From positions 1,054,001-1,118,000 of the forward strand of contig NZ_CP113064.1 in assembly GCF_026625805.1 (NCBI RefSeq): a stretch of DNA of 64,000 nt, in the 5' to 3' direction. Below the pieces are notes generated by a model. The model was not told the origin of the DNA, searched no databases, and saw only the letters and a program-made list of their open reading frames with translations. The translations under genes were made by a program, and so were the position numbers. This DNA comes from Brevundimonas sp. SL130. Its GTDB lineage: Bacteria > Pseudomonadota > Alphaproteobacteria > Caulobacterales > Caulobacteraceae. Below, piece after piece: positions 53,228 to 62,827 of the stretch; the stretch's first letter is position 1, and each line of letters opens with the position of its first letter.

Positions 53228-56200
53228 CTAGTTCCGGTTCGGGCGGCGGTCGGCGCGCTGACCGGGCTCGCGGCTTTCGCGGCGCCAGCGGATCGACAGG
53301 CTGGTGTCGCCTTGGCCGCCGAACTGCGAGCTGATGGCCAGGTTGCGGCGCGGTTGCCATTCGACCTTGACGGCTGCGCCGCCCTCGCCGCCGCCGATGA
53401 CCTCCAGATAGACGTCGTCGGTGATGTAGCGGCCGCCGGCGACGGTCACGGCCGAGGCCTCGCCGCCGAAGGACAGTCGGTCGAGCCCGGCCAGTTCGCG
53501 CAGGTTGCCGATCACGTCGAACCCGCCGCCGCCGGCCAGGGCGGCGACCCCCGCCGCCAGTTGGGCGGCTTCGAACGGCGACAGCTGGGATGCGGATCGG
53601 CCGAACAGCACCTGCGACAGGATTTCGTCCTGCGGCAGGGCGGGGGTGGAGGTCAGGGCGATTTTCGGCTGGTCCGCCGTGCCCGTCACATTGATCGAGG
53701 CGGTCAGGGAAGTGTCCTCGCGCGTCGCCGAAAGGTCGAGGCGAATCTGCTTCGGATCGGTGGACAGGGTGACGCGGCCGGTGTCGTCGAAGATGAACCG
53801 CTTGCCCGCGAACTCATAGTCGCCGCGCACCACATTGGCCGTGCCGGTCAACTGAGGCTGGGCGATGGTGCCGCGCACCCGGGCGTCGACGTCGAGCACG
53901 ACGTTCAGGCCGCGGCCGCTGACCCGTACCTTGCCCCCGGCTGACCGCAGGCTGATGTCCATGCCGATCTGCGGACCGGCCCGGCGAGTCTGGGTCTCCT
54001 CCGCATCGCCGCCGGGGCGGTTGATCTCGACCACATCCATGGAGACGATCCCGGTCGAACCGGGAACTTCCGGCTCGATACGCGCCTCGTCGACCGTGAT
54101 CTCGCCCGACAGCTGGATATTGCCGTCCTGGCCGCGCACGATGGTGAGGGGGCCCGAGGCGCGCGCTTCGCCGATATCGTTGTCGATGACGCGGAACCGG
54201 TTCAGCGTCAGTCGCGCGGTCGATCCCGATCCTTCGCGCAGGCCGACACGGCCCTGGCCCGTGACGGTTCCGCCCGCCGTGTCATTGGCGGTGAAGGTCT
54301 CGATCTGGGCGACGGTGTCGTCGAAACTGGTGCGCAGGTTCAGGTCGCCGAGAACAAGACCGACGCTCTTTTCACGATAGGAGCCCTGGCTCAGGTCGAA
54401 ACGGCCGTTCAGGCGTGGCGCGGCCAGGGTGCCCGCGATGGCGGCCTGGCCCGTCACCTGTCCGGCCAGGCTGCGCTCGCCGCCCAGGAACAGGTCCCAG
54501 ATCGGCTGGATCTGGCCATTGATCGAGACCGCGCCGGACATCGGCCGCTGGCGGGCGATGGCCAGTCGCAGGGGCGCAGCCGACGCCTCGACCGGCAGAA
54601 CCAGATCAGCGGAGGCCTGGACCGCGCCCTCGTCGGCGGCGGTCGCCTTGAGGGTCAGGCTGTTGTTGATCAGGGTGGCGTCCAGTCGCCCGTCGACGGC
54701 CAGGCCGCGCGGCGCGTCGATGCTGCGCACGTCCTGCAATGTGACATTGGCCGCGCCGGACAGGTCGTCGCCCGCGCCGCGCAGCGCCACCCGGCCTGTG
54801 GCTTTGCCCCGCAGTTGCGGCGACAGGGTCTGCAGATCGACGCTGGTCAGGTCGGCCTGGATGATCGCCGTACGCGCGTCCTGGCGCAGGTCCGCCAGCA
54901 GCACGCCGCTGCCGACGCCCAGATCGAGGTGGGCGATCCGCGTCGCGCCGTCGAGCGAGAGGGTGGCGGGGCTGCGCGTGGTGAAGGCCACCTCGCGCAC
55001 CCGGCCCCCGCCGCGCAGGGTCAGCGCCTGGGCGGCGTCGCGTCGGGAATAGACGCCCGTGCCGTTGAACTGGGCCGGCGTGCCGCCGCCGACGTCCAGC
55101 GCCAGGCTGAAAGGCAGGTTGTCCAGCGTGCCGCGCCCGTCCAGATCAAGGGTGCGGACGGTCCAGCTCTGGCCGGCCAGACGGATGTTGCGGCCATTGA
55201 CGTCGAGAATGGCGCTCTCGGAGCCGCCGCCCTCGGTCAGGCGGATGCGGCCGTTGGCTTCGCCGGCGGTCAGGAAGGCGCCGGTGCGCGCGGTGAAGGT
55301 CAGGTCGGCGCTGGAGGGAATGCTGTTCGACAGGGCCACTGCGCCCTGGGCTGTGACGCCCCCGGCGTTGACGTCGAGGTCGGTCAACCGGATCCGCTGG
55401 CCGCCCAGGAAGAAGTTCCCCGACGCACGGGCCGGGCCATAGTTCGATCCGCTGGCGACGGTGATCCGACCGTCGGACGCGTCGGCGCCTCGGCGGAAGC
55501 TCAGGACCAGATCCGCATTGGTCAGGGTCAGGGCGCCGGCCGTGACCTTGTCGAAGCCTGCGGTCAGATCGACGCGAGGCTGGGACAGGGTTCCGGTCAG
55601 GGCCCCTTGCCCGTTCATGTCGCCGCCGATCTCGACCGGTCCGACGGCGAAGGGGCCGCGCGCATTCCAGTTCAGCGCCAGTCCAAGCCGCCCGTTGGTC
55701 TCGATCAGGCCCTTGGCGCCGGCGCGTCCGGCCGCGCCGGTCAATTCGCCGCGCTCCACCTCGATCCGTCCGCCGTTCAGTTTGCCCGTCAGCTGCAGGC
55801 GCGGGGTGCGGCCCAGCAGGCGGTTCAGCTCATCCATGCCGACCGTCAGATTACGGCCCCGACCGTCGAAGTTCAGCATCCAGGGCGCGCCGGTCTTGGG
55901 CGACGAGGCCCGGATCGGCCCGCCGAAGGCGCCGGCGGCGTTGGACACGACCCGCGAGGCGTCGGTCAACTGGGCCTCGCCCCGGAAGCCCAGGGCGCCC
56001 AGCAGATTGCGGGAGCCGGAGCCTTTCAGGGTCAGGCCCTGGCCTTGCAGATCCAGCGTCTCCAGCAGGATCGCGCCGTCCTTCATTCGCGCGGCCTCCA
56101 GCTGAATGCGCGGGGCGGCGCCCAGCAGGCCGCCGATGAGGCCCTCGGTCGCGCCGCCGTTGGCGCGAATGTCGCCGTCCAGATCGATGCGGCCGTTCTT

Positions 56201-57460
56201 GACCTGTATGTTCAGCGGCCCGGCGATGCGGGTGGCGCGGTAGCTGGCCAGGTTGGCGTTCAGCACGGTGGCCTTACCCTGCAAGGTCCAGGTCTGGGCG
56301 TCGCCCTTGAACAGGCCGGAATAGGCGGCGGGGCCGGCGACGTCCGAGCCGACCAGCTTGCTGAGCGAGGTGGCCTGAACCTCGAGCTGGATTCCCTCCG
56401 GCGAACTGCGGTCGGACATGCGGATCAGGCCGCGGGCTTCAGAGGCGATGTTGTCGGCGGTCAGCTTCCAGTCAACGCGCTGATAGGCCTTGTCCTGGGT
56501 GGGCGTCATGGTGAAGCCGAAGCGGGCAGTGCGGCCGACACGTTCGATGAAGGGGGCGAACAGGTCCGACCCGCTGAAGTCGAGATCGCCGGCCAGGCGC
56601 GAGCCGTTGTCACCGAACCTGCCATCGACGGTCAGGGGGACGAAGTCGCCCGTCTGGACCTTGGCGTGGACCATGTCGGCGTTGACCACGGCGACGGCGG
56701 AAAACGGTTTGTCCGGAGAATAGCCCAAGGAGCCGGCCAGCGGACCGCCCTGGGCCTCGTTGGCGCGCAGATTGACGCGGGTCTCTTCCAGCTTGCCGCC
56801 AAAGATCGCGGCAAGGCGAAGATAGTCGCCGGGGCGGTTCAGACTGTCGGCGTTGACGGTGGCGCTCTTGGCGCCCCGGCGCGGCAGGCTGACGTCCCCC
56901 GCCAGGTTCCAGCGGCCGTATTCCTTGGAGAAGCCCTCCAGCAGTTCGACCTTCGCTGCGAACCGGTCGATGTCCACGTCGATCGGCTGAGGCCCGCCCG
57001 GCTTGCCGCTGGGCGCGTCGAGTACAGGGCGGCGGATCAGCTGGATCACGCCGGCGCTGATCTCGGTCGCGTGGAACCGGCGGGTGATCAGCGGCCAGTA
57101 AGACCAATCAACCCGGACATTGCGGGCGTCCAGCCAGACGCCGTCCCGGTCGGTCACCGTGACCCGGTCCAGGGTGAAGTCGTCTAACAGGTCGCCCTTC
57201 AGTCCATAGACGTTGATCCGGCCATAGCGGCTGATCTTCTGGCCCTGCACGAAGCCCGTCACCCGTTCGCGTCCGGCGTCGGAGACGATGTACATCCGCC
57301 CCCCGAGCAGGGCGATGACCAGCAGGACCAGCAGGCCGCCGATCACGCCGCCGGCGATCGGGGCCAGCCGTTGCAACAGGCTGCGCGTCTTGCGGACCGC
57401 GGCGGCGGTCTGTTCCGGCGGGACGGCGTCCGGCGTGTTTTCGGGCGGGGCCTCGGTCAA
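53228..57460 (-). CDS. tamB: Translocation and assembly module subunit TamB
   Basis: This 1410-residue protein has an N-terminal membrane anchor (residues about 35-55), a very long beta-helical region, and a C-terminal TamB domain (DUF490: VRVSGRGLNVVLDVDARVRGTI, in part; DEILSQVLFGRSASQLSPFEAAQLA, in part; WQPRRNLAISSQFGGQGD). It spans the periplasm and works with TamA in outer membrane protein or lipid transport. The start TTG overlaps the tamA stop (TTGA). Confidence 0.93.
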   Translation of the reverse strand: MTEAPPENTPDAVPPEQTAAAVRKTRSLLQRLAPIAGGVIGGLLVLLVIALLGGRMYIVSDAGRERVTGFVQGQKISRYGRINVYGLKGDLLDDFTLDRVTVTDRDGVWLDARNVRVDWSYWPLITRRFHATEISAGVIQLIRRPVLDAPSGKPGGPQPIDVDIDRFAAKVELLEGFSKEYGRWNLAGDVSLPRRGAKSATVNADSLNRPGDYLRLAAIFGGKLEETRVNLRANEAQGGPLAGSLGYSPDKPFSAVAVVNADMVHAKVQTGDFVPLTVDGRFGDNGSRLAGDLDFSGSDLFAPFIERVGRTARFGFTMTPTQDKAYQRVDWKLTADNIASEARGLIRMSDRSSPEGIQLEVQATSLSKLVGSDVAGPAAYSGLFKGDAQTWTLQGKATVLNANLASYRATRIAGPLNIQVKNGRIDLDGDIRANGGATEGLIGGLLGAAPRIQLEAARMKDGAILLETLDLQGQGLTLKGSGSRNLLGALGFRGEAQLTDASRVVSNAAGAFGGPIRASSPKTGAPWMLNFDGRGRNLTVGMDELNRLLGRTPRLQLTGKLNGGRIEVERGELTGAAGRAGAKGLIETNGRLGLALNWNARGPFAVGPVEIGGDMNGQGALTGTLSQPRVDLTAGFDKVTAGALTLTNADLVLSFRRGADASDGRITVASGSNYGPARASGNFFLGGQRIRLTDLDVNAGGVTAQGAVALSNSIPSSADLTFTARTGAFLTAGEANGRIRLTEGGGSESAILDVNGRNIRLAGQSWTVRTLDLDGRGTLDNLPFSLALDVGGGTPAQFNGTGVYSRRDAAQALTLRGGGRVREVAFTTRSPATLSLDGATRIAHLDLGVGSGVLLADLRQDARTAIIQADLTSVDLQTLSPQLRGKATGRVALRGAGDDLSGAANVTLQDVRSIDAPRGLAVDGRLDATLINNSLTLKATAADEGAVQASADLVLPVEASAAPLRLAIARQRPMSGAVSINGQIQPIWDLFLGGERSLAGQVTGQAAIAGTLAAPRLNGRFDLSQGSYREKSVGLVLGDLNLRTSFDDTVAQIETFTANDTAGGTVTGQGRVGLREGSGSTARLTLNRFRVIDNDIGEARASGPLTIVRGQDGNIQLSGEITVDEARIEPEVPGSTGIVSMDVVEINRPGGDAEETQTRRAGPQIGMDISLRSAGGKVRVSGRGLNVVLDVDARVRGTIAQPQLTGTANVVRGDYEFAGKRFIFDDTGRVTLSTDPKQIRLDLSATREDTSLTASINVTGTADQPKIALTSTPALPQDEILSQVLFGRSASQLSPFEAAQLAAGVAALAGGGGFDVIGNLRELAGLDRLSFGGEASAVTVAGGRYITDDVYLEVIGGGEGGAAVKVEWQPRRNLAISSQFGGQGDTSLSIRWRRESREPGQRADRRPNRN

Positions 57461-59253
57461 AACGCCTGCCCGATGCTGATGTAAATCTGGAAGGCCGAGT
57501 CGCCGTCGCGCTGGTCGAGGGGCATGGCGATGTCCGCGCGGATGGGGCCGAACGGCAGCTTGTAGCGCACCCCGACCCCCGCGCCGTAACGCATGTTGGT
57601 CAGGTTCGGTGTTTCCTGGAAGCCGACGGCGCCGGCGTCCAAGAAGGCCACGGCCTGGAAGCTCTGGCCGATGTCATGGCGCACCTCCAGCGAGGTTTCG
57701 AACAGGGAAAGGCCGCCGCGCGGCGTTTCGTCCGGCAGTTCCGGATTGACGCCCTGATAGGAGTAGCCGCGCACCGAGCCGCCGCCGCCCGAATAGAACA
57801 GACGGTCAGAGGGGATGCTCAACTCGCTGCCGCCGATGATGGCGCCGATACGGACGCGGCCTGCCAGAACGGTGCGGGCCTGATCCTGAAGCGGCAGATA
57901 GGCGGTGGCCTGGCTTTCGCTGCGCAGGAACAGGATGGTGTCCTCGCCCGCCACGGCGGTGGGCTGGACCGAGACGGTCATCCGCCATCCCCTGGTCGGG
58001 TTCAGCGGGTCGTTTGAGTTGTCGATATAGGCGCTGGTCCGGCCGGTGACGATGGCCAGATCCCGGTCGAACGTCACCGCGCTGGGCGGGGTCGAGGTGT
58101 AGTCGTAACGGTTCTCGTTGTACTGGCCCGCGTCCAGACCCAGCCCATAGTTGAAGTAGGAGGTCCGTCCGATCCGCTGTTGCAGTTCGGCGGCCAGCAC
58201 CAGGGCGGTCCGGTCATAGGCGTCGGTGTCTTCCTTCACCACGCCGGCGCTCAGCTTCAGGGTTCGACCCGGCTTGCGCCAGTGGGGCAGGGACAGGTCG
58301 CCGCCGATGCGGCTGTCGATATCGGCGAACCGCGCTTCAAGCGCCAGGGTGTCGGCGCGTCCCAAGCGATTGTAGCGGGTCCAGAGGAAGTCCACGCCCG
58401 CGCCCTCGGCCGTGGACCAGGTGGCCCCGGCCTCGACGACGCGACGGGGACGGTCGTTCAGATTGACGACCACCGGCCGGCGCCCGTCGGCCTGGGTCTG
58501 ATCGAGCGGGCTGAGGGCGACGCCGACGCCGTCATAGACGCCCGTATCCAGCAGACGGCGCTCCAGTTCGCCCACCTGTTCGGGGTCGTAGCGGTCGCCG
58601 GCCTTCCAGGGCGCCAGTCTGGCGACCCAGGCGGGATTGGTGCGGCCGGCCCCTTGCAGCACCACCCCGTCCAGCAACACCAGCCGGCCGGAGTCGATGT
58701 GGTACTCGGGGGCGACGGTTAAGGCGGCGTGGTCCACCACTACGCGGCGCGGCTCGGCCTTGGCGTCGGCGTAGCCGTTGCGGGACAGGGAGGCCACGGC
58801 CCGGCCCTCGCCGGCGATGACATCTACGGCGCGGCCGGGATCACCGGGTTTCAGACCGATCGCCGCCTGGGCCTGGGCGGCGCCTTCGGCGTCAGGGGCG
58901 GTCTCGAGCCAGGAGATGGTCGGCTGGGTCAGCAGGAAGCGGGGGCCGGGCTGGACGGCGACGATGGCGGACGGCCGCTCTTCGCCCTCGACCACGTCTT
59001 CGAGCACGGGCTGGTAGTAGGCTTCCGAGCGCAGCAGGGCCTCGGCGGCGGCCATGGCGCCCTGGGCGCGTCGCCGAGCCTCGAACCGGCTTTCCGGCGC
59101 GCCGTCGACCAGGCCGACGGCCCGTTCCAGCAGGCGGCGCAGTTCGGCGTCCATGTCGCCCCGGATGGCCGCGCGTGGTTCGGCGGCGGCGGCCTGGGCG
59201 GCGAGGCTGCAGATCGCCAGGGCGGCGAGAAACAGGGTGGGCCGGAACGTCAA
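57457..59253 (-). CDS. tamA: Autotransporter assembly complex protein TamA
   Basis: This 598-residue Omp85-family protein has a signal peptide (LFLAALAICSLAAQAAAAEP), POTRA-type repeats (residues about 60-270) and a C-terminal beta barrel with SGGGGSVRGYSYQGVNP and the last strand FQIYISIGQAF. It forms the TAM complex with TamB. The start is TTG with no strong SD. Confidence 0.92.
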   Translation of the reverse strand: MTFRPTLFLAALAICSLAAQAAAAEPRAAIRGDMDAELRRLLERAVGLVDGAPESRFEARRRAQGAMAAAEALLRSEAYYQPVLEDVVEGEERPSAIVAVQPGPRFLLTQPTISWLETAPDAEGAAQAQAAIGLKPGDPGRAVDVIAGEGRAVASLSRNGYADAKAEPRRVVVDHAALTVAPEYHIDSGRLVLLDGVVLQGAGRTNPAWVARLAPWKAGDRYDPEQVGELERRLLDTGVYDGVGVALSPLDQTQADGRRPVVVNLNDRPRRVVEAGATWSTAEGAGVDFLWTRYNRLGRADTLALEARFADIDSRIGGDLSLPHWRKPGRTLKLSAGVVKEDTDAYDRTALVLAAELQQRIGRTSYFNYGLGLDAGQYNENRYDYTSTPPSAVTFDRDLAIVTGRTSAYIDNSNDPLNPTRGWRMTVSVQPTAVAGEDTILFLRSESQATAYLPLQDQARTVLAGRVRIGAIIGGSELSIPSDRLFYSGGGGSVRGYSYQGVNPELPDETPRGGLSLFETSLEVRHDIGQSFQAVAFLDAGAVGFQETPNLTNMRYGAGVGVRYKLPFGPIRADIAMPLDQRDGDSAFQIYISIGQAF

Positions 59254-59316
59254 ACTCTAGCTTTCGTCAAGGGCGCGGACTTCAGGTCGGCGCCTGTATA
59301 CACCCTGGCGCCGCCG

Positions 59317-59364
59317 TGTGGCGGTCCACGCCTCAGTACATGTGGCGGTCCATGCCTCAGTAGA
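59317..59364. repeat. Two tandem 24-bp repeats at the end of the lipoprotein gene
   Basis: TGTGGCGGTCCACGCCTCAG and its second copy with 2 mismatches lie side by side (59317-59340 and 59341-59364). The second copy includes the lipoprotein stop codon. Confidence 0.75.
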
Positions 59365-59623
59365 AGAGGGTTTCGCTCTCGGGTCGGACCGATTGTTCGG
59401 ACGTGCGTTCTTCCGGCGGGATAGGCGTCGTGGGGGTAGGGGCCGGGTCGGTCACTTCCGGGGCCACGACGGGCTCGGCCGAGTCCTCTGCAGCCGGCGC
59501 CTGTTCCTCGATCTGAGGCGTGTCCGCGTATTCGTCCTGCGAATTTGACTGAAAGTCGTCGCAGCCTGCAAGCGCCAGCACGCCGAGCGCCGTTGCGGCC
59601 AGAACGAAAATCGAGCGTCTCAT
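59357..59623 (-). CDS. Small putative lipoprotein
   Basis: This 88-residue protein has a lipobox LALAGC after a short signal (MRRSIFVLAATALGVLALAGC, in part). The rest is acidic and Pro/Glu-rich and probably disordered. ATG 59623 is preferred to a longer form (59656). Nothing is known about its role. Confidence 0.65.
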   Translation of the reverse strand: MRRSIFVLAATALGVLALAGCDDFQSNSQDEYADTPQIEEQAPAAEDSAEPVVAPEVTDPAPTPTTPIPPEERTSEQSVRPESETLFY

Positions 59624-59701
59624 CAAACCAGGTCCCCAGGGTGCCGACTGTTGCAACGCCTTGGGCGTCGTCTCGTTCCATAGCGCCGAAAACGTCGGGG
59701 G

Positions 59702-60793
59702 TCATCCCGCCTCCGCACCCCAGGCGGTCAGGGCCTCGTTCAGCGAGGCGAGAGAGGGTTTTGCGGCGGCCTCGAGCACGGCGCCGTCGAAGCGGGGCGC
59801 CGGGGCGGGAAGGCCTTGATCGAAGGTGGCGCGGGCGCGATTGTGGGGATGGTCCGGGGCTTCGGTCAGGCTGAGGACTGGGGTGACGCAGGCTTCGGTC
59901 TGCGCGAAACGCCCGGCCCAGTCATCCCGGTCACGGGTGGCGAACAGGGCGGCGAACCGGGCCTGGAGCGCGGGCCAGGCGGCGGTGTCGTACTGGGGCG
60001 CGTCGGACGGATCCACGCCGAGGCCGTTCAGCAGGGCGGCGTAGAAGCGCGGCTCAAGCGCCGCCACCGCGACGAAGCCGCCGTCCCGGCAGGCATAGCA
60101 GCGATAGAAGGGCGCGCCGCCGTCCAGCAGGTTGGCGCCGCGGCGGTCGCTCCAGACGCCTTGGGCGCGCAAGGCCTGGAACAGGCCGCCCAGCAGGGCG
60201 GTCCCGTCGGTCATGGCGGCGTCGACGATCCGGCCTCGACCGGTGGTCTTGGCCTCCAGCAGGGCCGCCAGCACGCCCGTCACCAACATCATCGCCCCGC
60301 CGCCATAGTCGCCGACCAGGTTCAGCGGCGGGGCAGGGGGGCGGTCGGGCTCGCCCATGGCGTGCAGCAGGCCGGTCAGGCCGATATAGTTCAGGTCGTG
60401 GCCGACCTGGTTCGCCAACGGTCCCGTCTGGCCCCAGCCCGTCACCCGGCCATAGACCAGGGCCGGATTGCGCGTCTGGAGCGTCTCGGGACCATAGCCC
60501 AGGCGTTCCATGACGCCGGGACGAAAGCCCTCGATCACCGCGTCGGCGCGGTCGGTCAGGGCGAGGATGGCGGGGCGGTCGGCGTCGGACTTCAGGTCCA
60601 CCGGAACGGCGGCCCGGCCCCGGTGCAGCAGGGCCCCGCCGACCTCGTCGAAGGGGGAGGCCCCGGCCGAGGCTGAACGGGTCAGACGCAGCACCTCGGC
60701 CCCCAGGTCGGCCAGCACCATGCCCGCGAAGGTGACCGGCCCCAGGCCGTCGAATTCGACGATTCGAAGTCCATTCAGCGGTTTCATGTGCAT
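59702..60793 (-). CDS. CaiB/BaiF CoA transferase family protein, AMACR-like
   Basis: This 363-residue protein has the family III CoA-transferase pattern: LRIVEFDGLGPVTFAGMVLADLGAEV (in part), RLGYGPETL, and GHDLNYIGLTGLLHAMG with NLVGDYGGGAMMLVTGVLAALLEA (in part), which is closest to alpha-methylacyl-CoA racemase. It may interconvert 2-methylacyl-CoA epimers. A second Met two codons later (60787) is an alternative start. Confidence 0.85.
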   Translation of the reverse strand: MHMKPLNGLRIVEFDGLGPVTFAGMVLADLGAEVLRLTRSASAGASPFDEVGGALLHRGRAAVPVDLKSDADRPAILALTDRADAVIEGFRPGVMERLGYGPETLQTRNPALVYGRVTGWGQTGPLANQVGHDLNYIGLTGLLHAMGEPDRPPAPPLNLVGDYGGGAMMLVTGVLAALLEAKTTGRGRIVDAAMTDGTALLGGLFQALRAQGVWSDRRGANLLDGGAPFYRCYACRDGGFVAVAALEPRFYAALLNGLGVDPSDAPQYDTAAWPALQARFAALFATRDRDDWAGRFAQTEACVTPVLSLTEAPDHPHNRARATFDQGLPAPAPRFDGAVLEAAAKPSLASLNEALTAWGAEAG

Positions 60794-60882
60794 CGAGTAG
60801 CAGACCTGGTCTTGACCGGAAGGGCGGATTGCAACAGAAGGCGCCCTTCGACGGTTCGGGCCAGCCCCGGATGTCGCACGGT

Positions 60883-60959
60883 GCGTCCTTAGCTCAGTTG
60901 GTTAGAGCATCTGACTTTTAATCAGAGGGTCCTCGGTTCGAGCCCGAGAGGACGTACCA
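60883..60959 (+). tRNA. tRNA-Lys (anticodon UUU)
   Basis: The 77-nt sequence folds as a tRNA: acceptor GCGTCCT with AGGACGT (one G-U), D arm TAGCTCAGTTGGTTA, anticodon stem TCTGA/TCAGA with loop CTTTTAA (anticodon TTT), T arm CTCGG-TTCGAGC-CCGAG, and encoded CCA. It stands alone. Confidence 0.97.
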
Positions 60960-60982
60960 TTTCTCCCCTTTTGCGGAGCCCC

Positions 60983-61849
60983 ATGCCCCAGCCTGTCTTC
61001 TTCGCCGTCGAGACCGGCGGGACCAAAATCGTTTGGCGGATCGAGGATGCGGCCGGCGCAGTGCTGGACGAGGGGCGATTCGCCACCGGCCGACCCGAAG
61101 CGGCGGTCGAGGCCCTGGTCGCGGCGGTCGGCGACAGGACGGTCGCGGGCCTGGGCGTGGCCAGTTTCGGGCCGCTGGTGGTCGATCCCGCCTCGCCTGA
61201 CCGCGGTCTGATGCTGGCGACGCCCAAGCCGGGCTGGGCCGGATTCAATCTGTCGAAGACCCTGGCCGAGCGTTTCGACGCGCCCTTCGCCGTGGACACC
61301 GACGTCAACGCCGCCGCGGTCGCCGAGGCGCGGCTGGGGGCAGGGCGGGGCGCTATGGCCGTGGCCTATGTCACCGTGGGAACCGGGATCGGCGGCGGGC
61401 TTTGCGTGGACGGTCGGACGCTGAAAGGCGCGGCGCACCCCGAGATCGGACATATGTTCGTGCGTCGCGTCGAGGGCGACACCCAGCCCGGCGCCTGCCC
61501 CTTCCATCCCGATTGCGCCGAAGGACTGGCGGCGGGGCCGGCGGTGCAGGCGCGGCTGGCGGGTCGGCGGCTGGAAGAGGCGGACGAGGTTCGGGCGACG
61601 ACGGCCGACTATCTGGGTCAGTTGATCGCCGGTCTTGTGTTCGCCTGGGCGCCGGACCGGATTGTGATGGGGGGCGGAGTCATGTCGACGCCCGGCCTGA
61701 TCGCGGAGGTCGAGGCTGCGGCGCGACGGCGCATCAACGGCTATGGCGCAGCGGTGGTGATGGGCGAGGCCGGTTATCTGGCGCCAGCGCAGCGCGAGCA
61801 TGCCGGACTGGACGGCGCCATGCTGATGGCGCGGGATCTGGCGCACTGA
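60983..61849 (+). CDS. ROK family sugar kinase (fructokinase-like)
   Basis: This 288-residue protein has the ROK motifs: AVETGGTKIVW (phosphate loop), DTDVNAAAVAEARLG with catalytic Asp, TVGTGIGGGLCVDGR and the zinc-binding HPEIGHMFVRR...GACPFHPDCAEGL region. It phosphorylates a sugar; fructose is likely but unproved. ATG 60983 is preferred to a GTG-type upstream start. Confidence 0.88.
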   Translation: MPQPVFFAVETGGTKIVWRIEDAAGAVLDEGRFATGRPEAAVEALVAAVGDRTVAGLGVASFGPLVVDPASPDRGLMLATPKPGWAGFNLSKTLAERFDAPFAVDTDVNAAAVAEARLGAGRGAMAVAYVTVGTGIGGGLCVDGRTLKGAAHPEIGHMFVRRVEGDTQPGACPFHPDCAEGLAAGPAVQARLAGRRLEEADEVRATTADYLGQLIAGLVFAWAPDRIVMGGGVMSTPGLIAEVEAAARRRINGYGAAVVMGEAGYLAPAQREHAGLDGAMLMARDLAH

Positions 61850-61963
61850 CCGCAGGCGAAGACGACGATTTCGTGATGCATCATCCGTAAGAAGTCTGAT
61901 TGCGGATTGATCCATTTTGGGATTAGCTCTGGGGATAAACAAAAAAGACCCTAGGGAGCGATT

Positions 61964-62077
61964 ATGAGACAAGACCAACATCACGAATTCGACTTCGCGG
62001 GAGGCCTGGCCCTGGGCCTGGTGTTCAGCCTGCTCGCTTGGGGCGTGATGGTTGCGGGCCTGGCCCGGGTGTTTTGA
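61964..62077 (+). CDS. 37-residue single-pass membrane protein
   Basis: This small ORF has a strong SD (AGGGAG) and starts MRQDQHHEFDF, followed by a Gly/Leu-rich membrane segment (about 13-36). It was too short for routine ORF calls. The layout is that of a small membrane subunit or regulator. I do not recognise it. Confidence 0.55.
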   Translation: MRQDQHHEFDFAGGLALGLVFSLLAWGVMVAGLARVF

Positions 62078-62107
62078 GCGAGGCGGCTTGCGTGCTCTAA
62101 GGGCCGC

Positions 62108-62653
62108 ATGAAGCCGATCCTTGTTCCCGCTCTCGTCGCCTTGCTTGTCCTGGCTGGATGCAACGCCGGCCGCTCCGCCATGGGCGGGGCGGAGCAGGTG
62201 GGCGAGGGCCTGGGCGAGGCGGTCACCGCGCCGCTGGACGACTTCAACCTGCGGCGGCAGCTGATTCCGACGGTGCTGTTGCAGGCCGAGGCCAATCCCT
62301 ATGATCTGCGCAATCTGAACCAGTGCACCACCATCGGCGCCGAGGTGGCGCGGTTGGACGAGGCCTTGGGGCCCGACACGGACGAACCGCCGCGCCAGGA
62401 CGGCTCCTATCGCAGCGAACAGGCGGCGGATGCGGCGGCCAGGGCGACGCTGGACGCCATCCGCGGCACGACCACCGACTTCATTCCGGGCCGCAGCTGG
62501 ATCCGTCGGCTGAGCGGGGCCGACCAGCACAGTCGTCATGTCCAGTCGGCTATCCAGTCGGGGCGGATGCGGCGGGCCTTCCTGAAGGGGATCGGCATGC
62601 AGAGGAACTGCGCCCCGCCGGCGGCGCCGAGCTGGTTCCGGCCGAAGCGGTAG
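62108..62653 (+). CDS. Putative lipoprotein, unknown function
   Basis: This 181-residue protein has a lipobox LVLAGC at the end of its signal (residues 13-18). The body is helical and includes DFNLRRQLIPTVLLQAEANPYD and RSWIRRLSGADQHSRHVQSAI (in part). A conserved Caulobacterales lipoprotein is plausible; the function is unknown. Confidence 0.7.
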   Translation: MKPILVPALVALLVLAGCNAGRSAMGGAEQVGEGLGEAVTAPLDDFNLRRQLIPTVLLQAEANPYDLRNLNQCTTIGAEVARLDEALGPDTDEPPRQDGSYRSEQAADAAARATLDAIRGTTTDFIPGRSWIRRLSGADQHSRHVQSAIQSGRMRRAFLKGIGMQRNCAPPAAPSWFRPKR

Positions 62654-62669
62654 GGCGTATCCAATTTGG

Positions 62670-62778
62670 CCGTCATCCTCGCCCTCGTGGCGAGGATCCA
62701 TACGCCCGGTGTGTCCGCAGAGTGCCTCATCGTTGAAACCGGGAGTATGGATCCTAGGGACAAGCCCTAGGATGACGG
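62670..62778. repeat. Palindromic intergenic repeat unit
   Basis: CCGTCATCCTCGCC...GGCGAGGATCCATAC and GTATGGATCCTAGGG...CCCTAGGATGACGG form two facing hairpins in one unit. This is the full form of the element whose halves lie at 20008 and 37738. Confidence 0.75.
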
Positions 62779-62827
62779 TGTGGGGAGGGGCGTGGTCGCT
62801 AGCCGTTCGACCCACGACCGACGCGAT

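Noticed and set aside
54815..57187. 790-codon frame on the + strand opposite tamB
   Set aside because: Shadow of tamB in high-GC DNA; the product is Gly/Gln/Ala-rich with no known fold.
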